From the NCBI GenBank assembly GCA_003451785.1, contig DMJL01000091.1, positions 1-12,513 on the forward strand: a DNA stretch of 12,513 nucleotides. Reading direction: 5' to 3'. The notes beneath the pieces are model-generated. The model had not been told where the DNA came from, ran no database searches, and worked only from the letters and a program-made list of their open reading frames with translations. This document shows, piece by piece, positions 1 through 7,132 of this stretch (positions within the stretch are counted from its first letter, which is position 1; each line of letters opens with the position of its first letter). Source of the stretch: Bacteroidales bacterium (lineage in GTDB: Bacteria > Bacteroidota > Bacteroidia > Bacteroidales > UBA7960). A program made the translations under genes and the position numbers.

Positions 1-432
1 GATTTCGATGGACTGATGATTGAATCCCACTGCCGACCCCAAGACGCTCTTACCGACTCCAGTCAACAGCTTACGCCCGAGGGTCTGCTCGAACTTGCCA
101 ACAATCTTGTATTGAGAAGGCCTGCTTGCGTGAAAGGGCTGCCTTTGCAGCAACTGGAAGCATATAGGAGGCACATTGACGAGATTGACCGAAACATTTT
201 GCATTTCCTTGCAAAAAGGATGGAGATAGTTAAAAGCATTGGTGAGCTGAAGAAAGAAAACAACATCACCATCCTGCAAATTCGCAGATGGACGAACATT
301 TATAAAGATCGAATGAAGCGAGGCTTGGAGCTTGGCATCGAACCTGACTTTCTGAGGAGTTTATTGGAGTTGGTTCACCGGAAATCCATAGAGCTTCAGC
401 AGAAAATATTAAACCAAGATAATAACACATGA
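1..432 (+). CDS. Bifunctional DAHP synthase / chorismate mutase (type II), 3' end only
   Basis: The reading frame is open from base 1, so the gene starts outside the window. The first ~40 visible residues (DFDGLMIESH..., QQLTPEGL) match the C-terminal end of the DAHP synthase barrel. A short linker follows, then an AroQ-type chorismate mutase domain from about residue 50 to 135: YRRHIDEIDRNIL, AKRMEI, GELKKEN and HRKSIELQQ supply the helical pattern and the basic active-site residues. The fused enzyme would make DAHP from phosphoenolpyruvate and erythrose 4-phosphate at the entry to the shikimate pathway and also convert chorismate to prephenate, in the cytoplasm. This domain order is common in Bacteroidota. 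The stop overlaps the thiL start by 4 bp (ATGA), so the two are probably translated from one mRNA. The methionine at base 16 lies inside the synthase domain and is not a true start. Confidence 0.9.
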   Translation, partial: DFDGLMIESHCRPQDALTDSSQQLTPEGLLELANNLVLRRPACVKGLPLQQLEAYRRHIDEIDRNILHFLAKRMEIVKSIGELKKENNITILQIRRWTNIYKDRMKRGLELGIEPDFLRSLLELVHRKSIELQQKILNQDNNT

Positions 433-1484
433 ACTACGAACCATTACCAGAGCTAACCAATATTGAACAATTGGGCGAATTTGCCCTAATATACAGGCTA
501 ACCAAAGATTTGGTGATTTACAACAGTAGCACACAAAAAGGTGTGGGCGACGATGCTGCTGTGTTGCAATTTGGTGATGAGTATCTCGTTGTAACTAAAG
601 ACCTTCTTGTAGAAGGGGTGCATTTCGATGTGACCTATACTCCCCTGACACATCTTGGCTATAAAAGTGTTGCTGTAAACCTATCGGATATTTATGCAAT
701 GAATGGGGTGCCAACACAAATAATTATCGGGCTTGCAGTTTCGAGTAAGTACTCGGTAGAAGCACTCGAAGATATTTATGAAGGCATTAATGCAGCGTGC
801 AAAAAGTACAAAGTAGATCTTGTTGGAGGCGACACTACAGCTATCCCTTCGGGATTGACCATCTCGATTACGGCCATAGGTAGGGTAGAAAAACATAGGA
901 TTACCTACCGTCGCGGCGCTAAAGTTGGCGACCTTATTTGTGTTAGCGGCAGCTTAGGAGGGGCCTATTGCGGATTATTAGTGCTCCAACGCGAGAAAGT
1001 TGCGTTTATGGGTAATTCTGCTACCCAGCCCGACCTGACTCCTTATACTTTCGTAGTTGAAAGGCAGTTGAAACCCGAGCCAAGGCGCGATATTACCCTG
1101 CAGCTATTAGAAAGGGATATAATTCCAACTTCTATGATTGATGTTTCTGATGGGCTTGCATCAGAAATCTTGCATCTCTGCAAAAATTCTAACAAGGGTG
1201 CAGTTGTTTACGAAGAACATTTGCCCATAGATAGCAGAATGGCCACAGTAGCCCATGAGTTTGAAATTGACCCTGCTACTTGTGCCTTGAGTGGGGGAGA
1301 AGATTACGAATTGCTCTTCACGGTATCCCAAAGTGATTATGAAAAAGTAAAAGACATGGAAAACATTTCCATTATTGGTCATATTAAACAAGTTGGCAAG
1401 GGTGCTAACTTGATAACATCGTCAGGGCAAAAGGTGAAACTAACTTCCATGGGATGGGATGGGCTGAAATTGAAACGAACTTAG
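429..1484 (+). CDS. thiL: Thiamine-monophosphate kinase ThiL
   Basis: ThiL phosphorylates thiamine monophosphate with ATP to thiamine pyrophosphate, the last step of cofactor synthesis, in the cytoplasm. The 351-residue protein has the PurM/AIR-synthase-like fold motifs in order: VGDDAAVL (about 39-46), DLLVEGVHFD (58-67), NLSDIYAMNG (84-93), VGGDTT (132-137), IDVSDGL (237-243) and SGGEDYELLF (288-297). The acidic residues in these motifs are the expected Mg-ATP ligands. The length is usual for Bacteroidota ThiL. The start is fixed by the 4-bp ATGA overlap with the chorismate mutase gene upstream. No other thiamine genes are visible nearby. All key motifs are present, so the gene looks intact. 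Confidence 0.96.
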   Translation: MNYEPLPELTNIEQLGEFALIYRLTKDLVIYNSSTQKGVGDDAAVLQFGDEYLVVTKDLLVEGVHFDVTYTPLTHLGYKSVAVNLSDIYAMNGVPTQIIIGLAVSSKYSVEALEDIYEGINAACKKYKVDLVGGDTTAIPSGLTISITAIGRVEKHRITYRRGAKVGDLICVSGSLGGAYCGLLVLQREKVAFMGNSATQPDLTPYTFVVERQLKPEPRRDITLQLLERDIIPTSMIDVSDGLASEILHLCKNSNKGAVVYEEHLPIDSRMATVAHEFEIDPATCALSGGEDYELLFTVSQSDYEKVKDMENISIIGHIKQVGKGANLITSSGQKVKLTSMGWDGLKLKRT

Positions 1485-1496
1485 ATTCTCTGTTCT

Positions 1497-2123
1497 ATGC
1501 CACCTAAAAAATATTATGCAGTGTGGGAAGGCCACAACAAGGGCCTGTTCGAAAATTGGGCGGATTGCAAGAAAGCGGTGGATGGTTACATAGGGGCTAA
1601 GTACAAGTCTTTTACATCAAAAGACGAAGCACAAAAAGCCCTAGAAGATAATCCATACAAGCATATTGGGAAAAAAGAAAAAATCGCAAAAAGTGCTATT
1701 GGGCATTCCAAAACTCCACCTGCCACCCAAAGCATCGCTGTGGATGCAGCTTGCAATATGGTTTCAGGAGAAATGGAGTATCAGGGCGTTTACTCGCTTA
1801 GTGGGGAGCTTATTTTCAAAATGGGACCCTTTTCGGGTGCGTCAAATAATATTGGGGAATTTCTCGCTTTGGTGCACGCTTTGGCGTGGTGCAAGGCAAA
1901 GGGCGTAGATCTTCCCATTTATTCAGACTCAAAAACGGCAATTGCGTGGGTAAAAAACAAAAAGGCACGCACAACCGTTACGGAGTCTAACCAAAATATT
2001 AGAGTTTTTGATTTGATAACCCGAGCAGAAAACTGGTTGAAAACCCATACTTGGACAAACAAAATTCTAAAGTGGGATACCGAAAACTGGGGTGAAATTC
2101 CGGCCGACTATGGTAGAAAGTAA
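1497..2123 (+). CDS. rnhA: Viroplasmin-type ribonuclease H1 (HBD-RNase H)
   Basis: This enzyme cleaves the RNA strand of RNA:DNA hybrids and so removes R-loops and primer RNA. Residues 4-50 (KYYAVWEGHNKGLF, then KYKSFTSKDEAQKAL) form the caulimovirus VI/RNase H1 N-terminal hybrid-binding domain. A lysine-rich linker of about 25 residues follows. The RNase H domain runs from about residue 78 to 208. Its four catalytic acidic residues can be placed at D83 (IAVDAA), E121 (NNIGEF), D144 (IYSDSK) and D204 (IPADYGRK). The start lies 12 nt after the thiL stop, so it may be cotranscribed with thiL, although no Shine-Dalgarno sequence is visible. This domain layout is the usual eukaryote-like RNase H1 form found in Bacteroidota. 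It is complete at 208 residues. Confidence 0.93.
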   Translation: MPPKKYYAVWEGHNKGLFENWADCKKAVDGYIGAKYKSFTSKDEAQKALEDNPYKHIGKKEKIAKSAIGHSKTPPATQSIAVDAACNMVSGEMEYQGVYSLSGELIFKMGPFSGASNNIGEFLALVHALAWCKAKGVDLPIYSDSKTAIAWVKNKKARTTVTESNQNIRVFDLITRAENWLKTHTWTNKILKWDTENWGEIPADYGRK

Positions 2124-2182
2124 TTGTATCTGCCATAATCGGTATTTCAATTGTACGACCTGGCTTTTCCCTAAAAAACCAA

Positions 2183-2212
2183 AATAGCCGCTCAGCAATG
2201 CCGGCGGCTATT
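2183..2212 (-). terminator. Rho-independent-type hairpin behind the DUF2147 gene
   Basis: A 9-bp perfect inverted repeat (AATAGCCGC at 2183-2191 and GCGGCTATT at 2204-2212) encloses a 12-nt loop. Read on the minus strand, the stem is followed by a T-rich tract (TTTTGGTTTTTT, 2171-2182). It begins 20 nt beyond the stop codon of the minus-strand DUF2147 gene, as expected for its terminator. On the plus strand the stem is followed only by TTATAG, so it would be a weak terminator for the RNase H transcript. Confidence 0.7.
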
Positions 2213-2231
2213 ATAGCAAAAGAAAATCGGA

Positions 2232-2684
2232 TTACCTCCTAGCTCTTTCCCGAGTCCATTCAGAATTGCGTCCCAACATACGCATTCCCATAACAAAGCC
2301 TCGGAGAATCAATTTGTTATTTCCATCTAAGCGCATAACTGCATCGTAAGTCTTGCCTTCTTGGGGATCGTAGATAGTGCCACCCGACCATTCTCTGCGA
2401 TTGGCGTTGAAAGTAAAACCCTGAAGTATCATAAGGTTTTGCAAAGGTCTGGTTCTTAGGCTTGCATTAGGGTTGTCTTTGTCAACTTTAGGTCTTCCCT
2501 GTTCATCCAAAGGTTCCTCCATCCATACAATTCTACCCACAAACTGACCGTTGGGTGCTTTGGTGATTTCAACCTGAGAATTGCCTTCTGCTGTTAGCCA
2601 AATTCCAAGAATTTGGTCGGCTTGGGCGTAGGACTTTACTCCAAGAAACATGGCAAACGCCATTAGCAACAATGATTTTTTCAT
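2232..2684 (-). CDS. Secreted DUF2147 family protein
   Basis: The mature region reads as DUF2147: ILGIWLTAEGNSQVEI near the N-terminus, VGRIVWMEEP in the middle, then a stretch ending in GGTIYDPQEGKTYDAVMRL and LRGFVMGMRMLGRNSEWTR. The family is a small, probably beta-rich, exported protein whose biochemical function is not established. The start at 2684 gives MKKSLLLMAFAMFLGVKSYAQA, a good signal peptide with the ...AQ cleavage end typical of Bacteroidota. An in-frame ATG at 2756 would add 24 residues with a basic, non-signal character, so it is not preferred. The protein is about 150 residues long, normal for the family. It is probably monocistronic: it converges on the RNase H gene and has its own terminator. 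Expected location is the periplasm or outside the cell. Confidence 0.85.
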   Translation of the reverse strand: MKKSLLLMAFAMFLGVKSYAQADQILGIWLTAEGNSQVEITKAPNGQFVGRIVWMEEPLDEQGRPKVDKDNPNASLRTRPLQNLMILQGFTFNANRREWSGGTIYDPQEGKTYDAVMRLDGNNKLILRGFVMGMRMLGRNSEWTRERARR

Positions 2685-3077
2685 TCGTAATGGATTTAAA
2701 ATTATACGGACCGAAACAGCTCGCATGATAAACTGCATTTCCTGCTTTTGATTCAACGGATCATGCCCGTTGCTTACATCTTTCTTGCTAAAGCCATTAA
2801 TGGATGACTTCGAGCAGATGCGCCGACAAATATATAAAAATGTTTTAAACGCTCGTTAAACTTTTTTGATTCATAATCGCAAGCAAAAATTTATTCATTG
2901 CCACAGCGTTATTTTGTTAGGATGCTTGTAGCTGACGGTTCATCAATCTGATTTTATTACTACCTTTCAACCGGTTCTGAAATGAATATTTGATTTTTTG
3001 CAGCATCATATTTAAAGGTGCAGGTCGATTTTTCGTTTAATGAGAGCTGGTTTTTTTTAATGTAATAACCTACGAAA
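2685..3077. other. Intergenic region between divergent DUF2147 and DUF1611 genes
   Basis: This 393-bp AT-rich stretch lies between two divergently transcribed genes and should carry both promoters. No credible gene or structured RNA was seen. On the minus strand, TATATTTG (plus-strand positions 2827-2834) fits the Bacteroidota -7 element. On the plus strand only a near match, TACCTTTC (2961-2968), was found; it overlaps an imperfect dyad, TTTC-AACC-GGTT-CT-GAAA, at 2965-2982. The in-frame extension 2685-2756 of the DUF2147 gene is more likely leader than protein. Confidence 0.6.
2827..2834 (-). promoter_or_regulatory. Candidate -7 element for the DUF2147 gene
   Basis: The minus strand reads TATATTTG here, a full match to the TAnnTTTG consensus of Bacteroidota housekeeping promoters. 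No TTG was found at the usual 19-21 nt further upstream, so the assignment rests on the -7 element alone. It would give a leader of about 135 nt before the preferred start. Confidence 0.3.
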
Positions 3078-4124
3078 ATGGATAAAGCAATTATTTTAAC
3101 CGGAGGTATGTTTGCTACCAATTATGCCAAGACTGCCCATGGTCTTGTGCGTAGTGGTGAGCGATTTGAGATAGTTGGCGTTATTGATTGCAATAACGGA
3201 GGTTTGCTTGCCCACGAAATAGTTCCATTGGCAAACCCCATAAAGGTTTTTTCCACACCCGAAGCTTTTTTTGCAGAAAATCCCGGTTTGGCAACCCATT
3301 GTATTGTTGGAGTTGCAACCAAGGGCGGCAAACTGCCCGATGATTTAAAACCTCAACTGATAGCGTGTATGGAACAAGGCCTGCATCTTGTAAACGGCCT
3401 TCATCAGTTGCTATCCGATGATACGGATATTGCAGCCCTGGCTCGGACCAAAGGATTACAAATCACAGACATTAGAAAACCCAAATCGTTCAAAGAGTTG
3501 CGGTTTTGGGATGGTTCCATCGAAAAAGTTACCAGTTATAAAATAGCGGTATTAGGAACCGACTGTTCTGTAGGTAAGCGAACCACTTCTCAGTTTCTTG
3601 TAAGTTGTCTTCGCAAGGAAGGAGTATCTGCAGAAATGATTTATACAGGGCAAACTGGCTGGATGCAAGGCTCGGAATATGGTTTTATCTTCGATGCTAC
3701 CATCAACGATTTTATTTCGGGCGAATTGGAGGGTGCCATTCTGAAATGCTTCTACGAACGGCATCCAAGAGTAATGCTTATCGAAGGGCAATCGGCATTG
3801 CGCAATCCCAGTGGTCCTTGTGGAGCTGAATTTATCCTCTCGGCATCAGCCGATGCAGTTATTCTACAGATTGTGCCAAAGCGACAGAAGTTTAAGGGCT
3901 TGGAGCAGTACCCTGCCATGATGCCTTCTGTTGCAGATGAGCTAAAACTCCTTTCGTATTATGGTGCTCCTGTAATGGCAATTACTGTGAATACCGAAGA
4001 TATGACTTCGGAAGAAGCCTTTTCCTTTGCCGAAGCATTGGAAAAGGAGTTAAACATACCTGTTGTATTGCCTATAGAAATGGGAGTGGGGCGGTTGGTG
4101 CGTATTATTGCCATGCATTTATAA
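3078..4124 (+). CDS. dgcN: DUF1611 family protein, DgcN-like (probable D-glutamate N-acetyltransferase)
   Basis: The 348-residue protein matches the DUF1611 family. It has an N-terminal Rossmann-like part (IILTGGMFATNYAKTAHGL, EIVGVIDCNNGG) and a C-terminal P-loop part with the nucleotide-binding loop GTDCSVGKRTT at about 160-170. Family-like segments GQTGWMQG (191-198) and EGQSALRNPSG (236-246) follow. From memory of the literature, a characterised member, DgcN, acetylates D-glutamate and works with DgcA, which converts N-acetyl-D-glutamate to the L form. The gene directly downstream encodes a DgcA/dipeptide-epimerase homologue 44 nt away on the same strand, which supports this pairing. The DUF1611 assignment is strong; the acetyltransferase activity is transferred by homology and context. 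No signal peptide is visible, so it is cytoplasmic. It is complete. Confidence 0.82.
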   Translation: MDKAIILTGGMFATNYAKTAHGLVRSGERFEIVGVIDCNNGGLLAHEIVPLANPIKVFSTPEAFFAENPGLATHCIVGVATKGGKLPDDLKPQLIACMEQGLHLVNGLHQLLSDDTDIAALARTKGLQITDIRKPKSFKELRFWDGSIEKVTSYKIAVLGTDCSVGKRTTSQFLVSCLRKEGVSAEMIYTGQTGWMQGSEYGFIFDATINDFISGELEGAILKCFYERHPRVMLIEGQSALRNPSGPCGAEFILSASADAVILQIVPKRQKFKGLEQYPAMMPSVADELKLLSYYGAPVMAITVNTEDMTSEEAFSFAEALEKELNIPVVLPIEMGVGRLVRIIAMHL

Positions 4125-4168
4125 GACCTTACATCTTTCTGATTTTGTAAAACAAAACGCCTTTACCA

Positions 4169-5233
4169 ATGAAAATCCAAAAAGTATCCGTTGAATTATG
4201 CAACTTGGGCACTATCCGCCCTTATGCCATTGCCTACAAAACAGTTGATAATGTTGAGAATGTTGTTGTAAGGCTCGAATTGGAAAACGGAATTGTGGGA
4301 TACGGTGCTGCAAATCCGAGCAGTTGGGTTGTGGGAGAGTCGGTGGTGGATTGCTACCGTACATTGAGTACCAAAGCTGATGATTTGTTGCGAGGTAGGG
4401 ATATAAGGTTGTTTGGCGATGTTTTGATTTTTTTGGAACGCAACTTTGGAAGTACCCCCGGTAGTAGAGCCGCTTTAGACATTGCATTGCACGATGCTTT
4501 TGCCAAATTGCTTGGAGTGCCGCTAGCAGGACTTCTGGGGCAAACTATTTCTCAAATGCCCACATCTATTACCATTGGGATAAAACCTGTTGACGAAACA
4601 CTCAAAGATGCTGAAGAGTTCTATGCAATGGGTTTTCGGTATTTGAAAGTTAAGCTGGGGCAAGTAGTAGAAGATGATATAGAGAAGCTGTTCAAGCTGC
4701 GGGAGCGATTTGGGCAAAATGTGCAAATACGGGTAGATGCCAATCAGGGTTACAGTAGGGAGGCGTTCCTGCAATTCTACAATAAAGTGCAATCGCTGAA
4801 TCTTGAGCTTATTGAGCAACCATTAAAAGCGGAAGATATTGAGGGTATGGCAAGGCTTCCTGTGCAAATGCGCCAATCCATTGCAGCCGATGAGAGCCTG
4901 ATAACCTATGCTGATGCTTTACAATTGGCATCAAAAAACGCTTGTGGTATTTTCAACATCAAATTGATGAAAACAGGTGGAATAGCCCAGGCACAACAAA
5001 TAGCCCACATAGCTCAATGGCATGGAATTCAGCTAATGTGGGGATGCAACGACGAAAGTGTTATCAGCATTGCTGCTGCATTGCATCTTGCCTTCAGCTT
5101 CAAAAACACTACTTTTTTAGACCTTGATGGAAGCCTCGATCTTGCCATAGATGTTGCCAAGGGTGGGTTTAAGCTGGAAAATGGCATTATGAGCTTGGCT
5201 CCGGGAGCTGGACTGGGTCTGCAACCACTGTAA
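4169..5233 (+). CDS. dgcA: Dipeptide epimerase, enolase superfamily (L-Ala-D/L-Glu epimerase or DgcA-like)
   Basis: This is a muconate-lactonizing-subgroup enolase, 354 residues. Catalytic features are placed at K160 and K162 (LKVKLG), metal ligands D190 (RVDANQGY), E216 (IEQPL) and D241 (AADES), and the second base in FNIKLMKTGG (K265 or K268). The motif FLDLDGSLDLA holds D318 and D320, matching the DxD pair that binds the dipeptide amino group in Ala-Glu epimerases. The reaction would be epimerisation at the alpha carbon of the second residue, for example L-Ala-D-Glu to L-Ala-L-Glu in murein peptide recycling, or of N-acetyl-D-glutamate if it acts as DgcA. It lies 44 nt after the DUF1611 gene, so the two are probably one operon. 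Its TAA stop abuts the stop of the convergent dipeptidase gene. It is cytoplasmic, with all key residues present. Exact substrate is uncertain. Confidence 0.88.
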   Translation: MKIQKVSVELCNLGTIRPYAIAYKTVDNVENVVVRLELENGIVGYGAANPSSWVVGESVVDCYRTLSTKADDLLRGRDIRLFGDVLIFLERNFGSTPGSRAALDIALHDAFAKLLGVPLAGLLGQTISQMPTSITIGIKPVDETLKDAEEFYAMGFRYLKVKLGQVVEDDIEKLFKLRERFGQNVQIRVDANQGYSREAFLQFYNKVQSLNLELIEQPLKAEDIEGMARLPVQMRQSIAADESLITYADALQLASKNACGIFNIKLMKTGGIAQAQQIAHIAQWHGIQLMWGCNDESVISIAAALHLAFSFKNTTFLDLDGSLDLAIDVAKGGFKLENGIMSLAPGAGLGLQPL

Positions 5234-6487
5234 TCAGCGACTGCCTTGTCGGGCAAGGCGTCTGGCCAATCGTTCGTTTTCTCTGAAAACCCTTAAAAAA
5301 TTGCCTGACCAGATTTTCTCTATTTCTCTGCGGCTGTACCCCCGTCTTACCAACTCGAGGGTAATATTGCCCAATTCCGAAGCATGAAAACAATCTTTAA
5401 GTGCACCACCACCGTCGAAATCCGTTCCGATACCCACGAAATCTATCCCCACCAATTGCACTACATGGTCTATATGATCCACCAAGTCGGCCACCGTTGC
5501 TAAAGGGCGTGGATACCTTGCCGAAATCTCAAACCATTGTCGGCGGGCACTATCCATTTGCTCATCTGTAAGCCCCTGAAAATTGTTGTATCGCTGCCTA
5601 AGTGCTGCCATTGCCGAATCGCGCTGGGGACTTGATGGCAATTCTTTCACATAATCGCTCAATATGGAAAGTTGCAACACGCCGCCATTTGCTGCCAGAG
5701 CGCGAATCATATCATCGTCAATGTTTCGGGGATGATTGGCCAATTCTCTTACATTGGAATGCGATGCAATCACAGGGGCTTTGCTCTCACGCAGAACATC
5801 ATAAAATGCTTCATCCGACAAGTGGCTTACATCAATGATCATACCCAGGCGGTTCATTTCGCGAACTACCTCCTTGCCAAAGTCTGATAATCCATTATGC
5901 AAAGGCCCCGACTCGTCAGTAGAGGCATCAGCTACCTGATTGTGCAACGAGTGGGTAAGCCCAATATACCTTGCCCCCAAATCGTAAAATGTTTGTATGA
6001 GGCTCAAGTCGTGATTTATAGGAAAAGCATTTTCTACGCCAATGTAAATGGCAAGTTTTCCTTGTCGTTTCAGCCGCATTGCATCGGCCGATGTAAGCGC
6101 AAGTCCTACCTGATCGCTATGGGTGTGCAAGGCACTTCTTATCATTACAAACTTTTCGAGAGAGCGGCGGAGTGCTGCTTCATATCCTTCGGGCGTGAGT
6201 GGCCCTTGCCCAATAAATACAGCAAAAAAAGCGGCATCCAATCCCCCTTCGCGCATTCGTGGAAAATCCAGCTTGGCACCACGCCCGCGGGGGTCGTTTC
6301 TTTTGCTAATGTCAAAATCTTCATTCATCATTTGCAAGGGCGTATCCACATGGGTGTCAACGGTGAGAATCCTTTGGTGAATTTCGTTTGCGCGAGCGCG
6401 TATTGCTTCATCGGATTGCCCGATAGATACCTGTGAAATACCGAGAACGAAAAGAGTAATGAAAAAGCAAGTCTTGATTGGGTTCAT
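5234..6487 (-). CDS. Exported membrane-dipeptidase family protein (peptidase M19)
   Basis: The protein matches renal-dipeptidase-type M19 zinc enzymes, which hydrolyse dipeptides and often accept a D-residue at the C-terminal position. Numbered from the start at 6487, the binuclear metal ligands fall at H46 and D48 (DTHVD), E152 (GVENAF), H222 (DVSHLSD), H243 (ASHSN), and D356 lies in GIGTDFDGGG. Residues 1-25 (MNPIKTCFFITLFVLGISQ, then VSIGQS) form a signal peptide with a likely cut after GQ, so the enzyme acts in the periplasm or at the cell surface. A methionine 11 codons upstream (6520) gives a poorer signal peptide. It is the last gene of the minus-strand run, 39 nt after the membrane-protein gene. 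Its role may be to supply the amino acids or dipeptides handled by the neighbouring gene products. All catalytic motifs are intact. Confidence 0.92.
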   Translation of the reverse strand: MNPIKTCFFITLFVLGISQVSIGQSDEAIRARANEIHQRILTVDTHVDTPLQMMNEDFDISKRNDPRGRGAKLDFPRMREGGLDAAFFAVFIGQGPLTPEGYEAALRRSLEKFVMIRSALHTHSDQVGLALTSADAMRLKRQGKLAIYIGVENAFPINHDLSLIQTFYDLGARYIGLTHSLHNQVADASTDESGPLHNGLSDFGKEVVREMNRLGMIIDVSHLSDEAFYDVLRESKAPVIASHSNVRELANHPRNIDDDMIRALAANGGVLQLSILSDYVKELPSSPQRDSAMAALRQRYNNFQGLTDEQMDSARRQWFEISARYPRPLATVADLVDHIDHVVQLVGIDFVGIGTDFDGGGALKDCFHASELGNITLELVRRGYSRREIEKIWSGNFLRVFRENERLARRLARQGSR

Positions 6488-6526
6488 GTTTGTTTTGGCT
6501 TTTATGGCTGCAAAATACAAGTTTTT

Positions 6527-7132
6527 TTACTGTGTCGGGTGGTTTTTTTTAAATTTTAAAGCAAGAAATGCCATATAGAGCAAACTTATAATAATAATTG
6601 CCATTGAAACAGCCACAATAGACCATTTTATCATGCCGAAAATCGAAGCCAATTGTGCTGCAAATGCAGTTTTAGTTGGATATGAAAGCACCACGATTAT
6701 TAATCCTGTGTTTTCAAAGTAATCGGCTATGGCAGCACCAAAGGGCAAAATATTTAAGTGTTTAAGTTTTTGAAGACCTGAGGGTATTCTTTTGAATGCG
6801 ACACCTACGATTAACGAAAGGAATAAGCTGTAAACGAGCGGATAAAGGGAGTCTATCCAGAGTAGAGTATCCAAATAAGCTTTGCGACCTTCTTTGCCAG
6901 TACTTGCAACAAAGTCATAAGCTTGCTCTACATGAAACCCAAATATCAAATCGGGTATTGGGTAGGTTGTGGTCAGCGCAATTTCCTTCATAAAATGCGG
7001 AAAAATCCCTTGCTGAAATGCCACGAATACCACACCTACTACAATTATGGTTTTTAGGCGAGAGTACCTGTAGAGAAAATCGGAAGCTTTTGCAAATATT
7101 GATACTGTTCTCGGTAGCATACCAGCATTCAT
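6527..7132 (-). CDS. Four-helix integral membrane protein of unknown function
   Basis: I do not recognise this 201-residue family. Hydrophobic segments predict four transmembrane helices at about 27-46, 92-112, 127-150 and 168-193, with a basic N-terminal region (RYSRLK) and a basic C-terminal tail (KFKKNH). A polar loop at about 47-90 holds PIPDLIFGFHVEQAYDF, and a conserved-looking acidic motif DYFENTGL begins at 137, at the membrane edge. No transporter, kinase or protease signature was seen. The start overlaps the stop of the aldolase gene by 4 bp (ATGA), which fixes the first ATG and shows translational coupling. The dipeptidase gene follows after 39 nt. Placement in this run suggests a link to uptake, sensing or membrane handling of the same substrates, but that is inference only. 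A start four codons later (MLPRTV) is possible. Confidence 0.8.
   Translation of the reverse strand: MNAGMLPRTVSIFAKASDFLYRYSRLKTIIVVGVVFVAFQQGIFPHFMKEIALTTTYPIPDLIFGFHVEQAYDFVASTGKEGRKAYLDTLLWIDSLYPLVYSLFLSLIVGVAFKRIPSGLQKLKHLNILPFGAAIADYFENTGLIIVVLSYPTKTAFAAQLASIFGMIKWSIVAVSMAIIIISLLYMAFLALKFKKNHPTQ

Noticed and set aside
2685..2756. Upstream ATG extension of the DUF2147 protein
   Set aside because: The internal start MKKSLLLMAF gives a textbook signal peptide, while the extension would bury it behind 24 non-signal residues.
4143..4157. Small hairpin TTTTGT-AAA-ACAAAA between the DUF1611 and epimerase genes
   Set aside because: All but one base pair per arm is A-T, with a 3-nt loop and no T-tract, so too weak to call a terminator or regulatory element.
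5897..6436. 179-codon open frame on the plus strand
   Set aside because: It lies wholly opposite the M19 dipeptidase, which has all catalytic motifs; the translation has no domain-like pattern.
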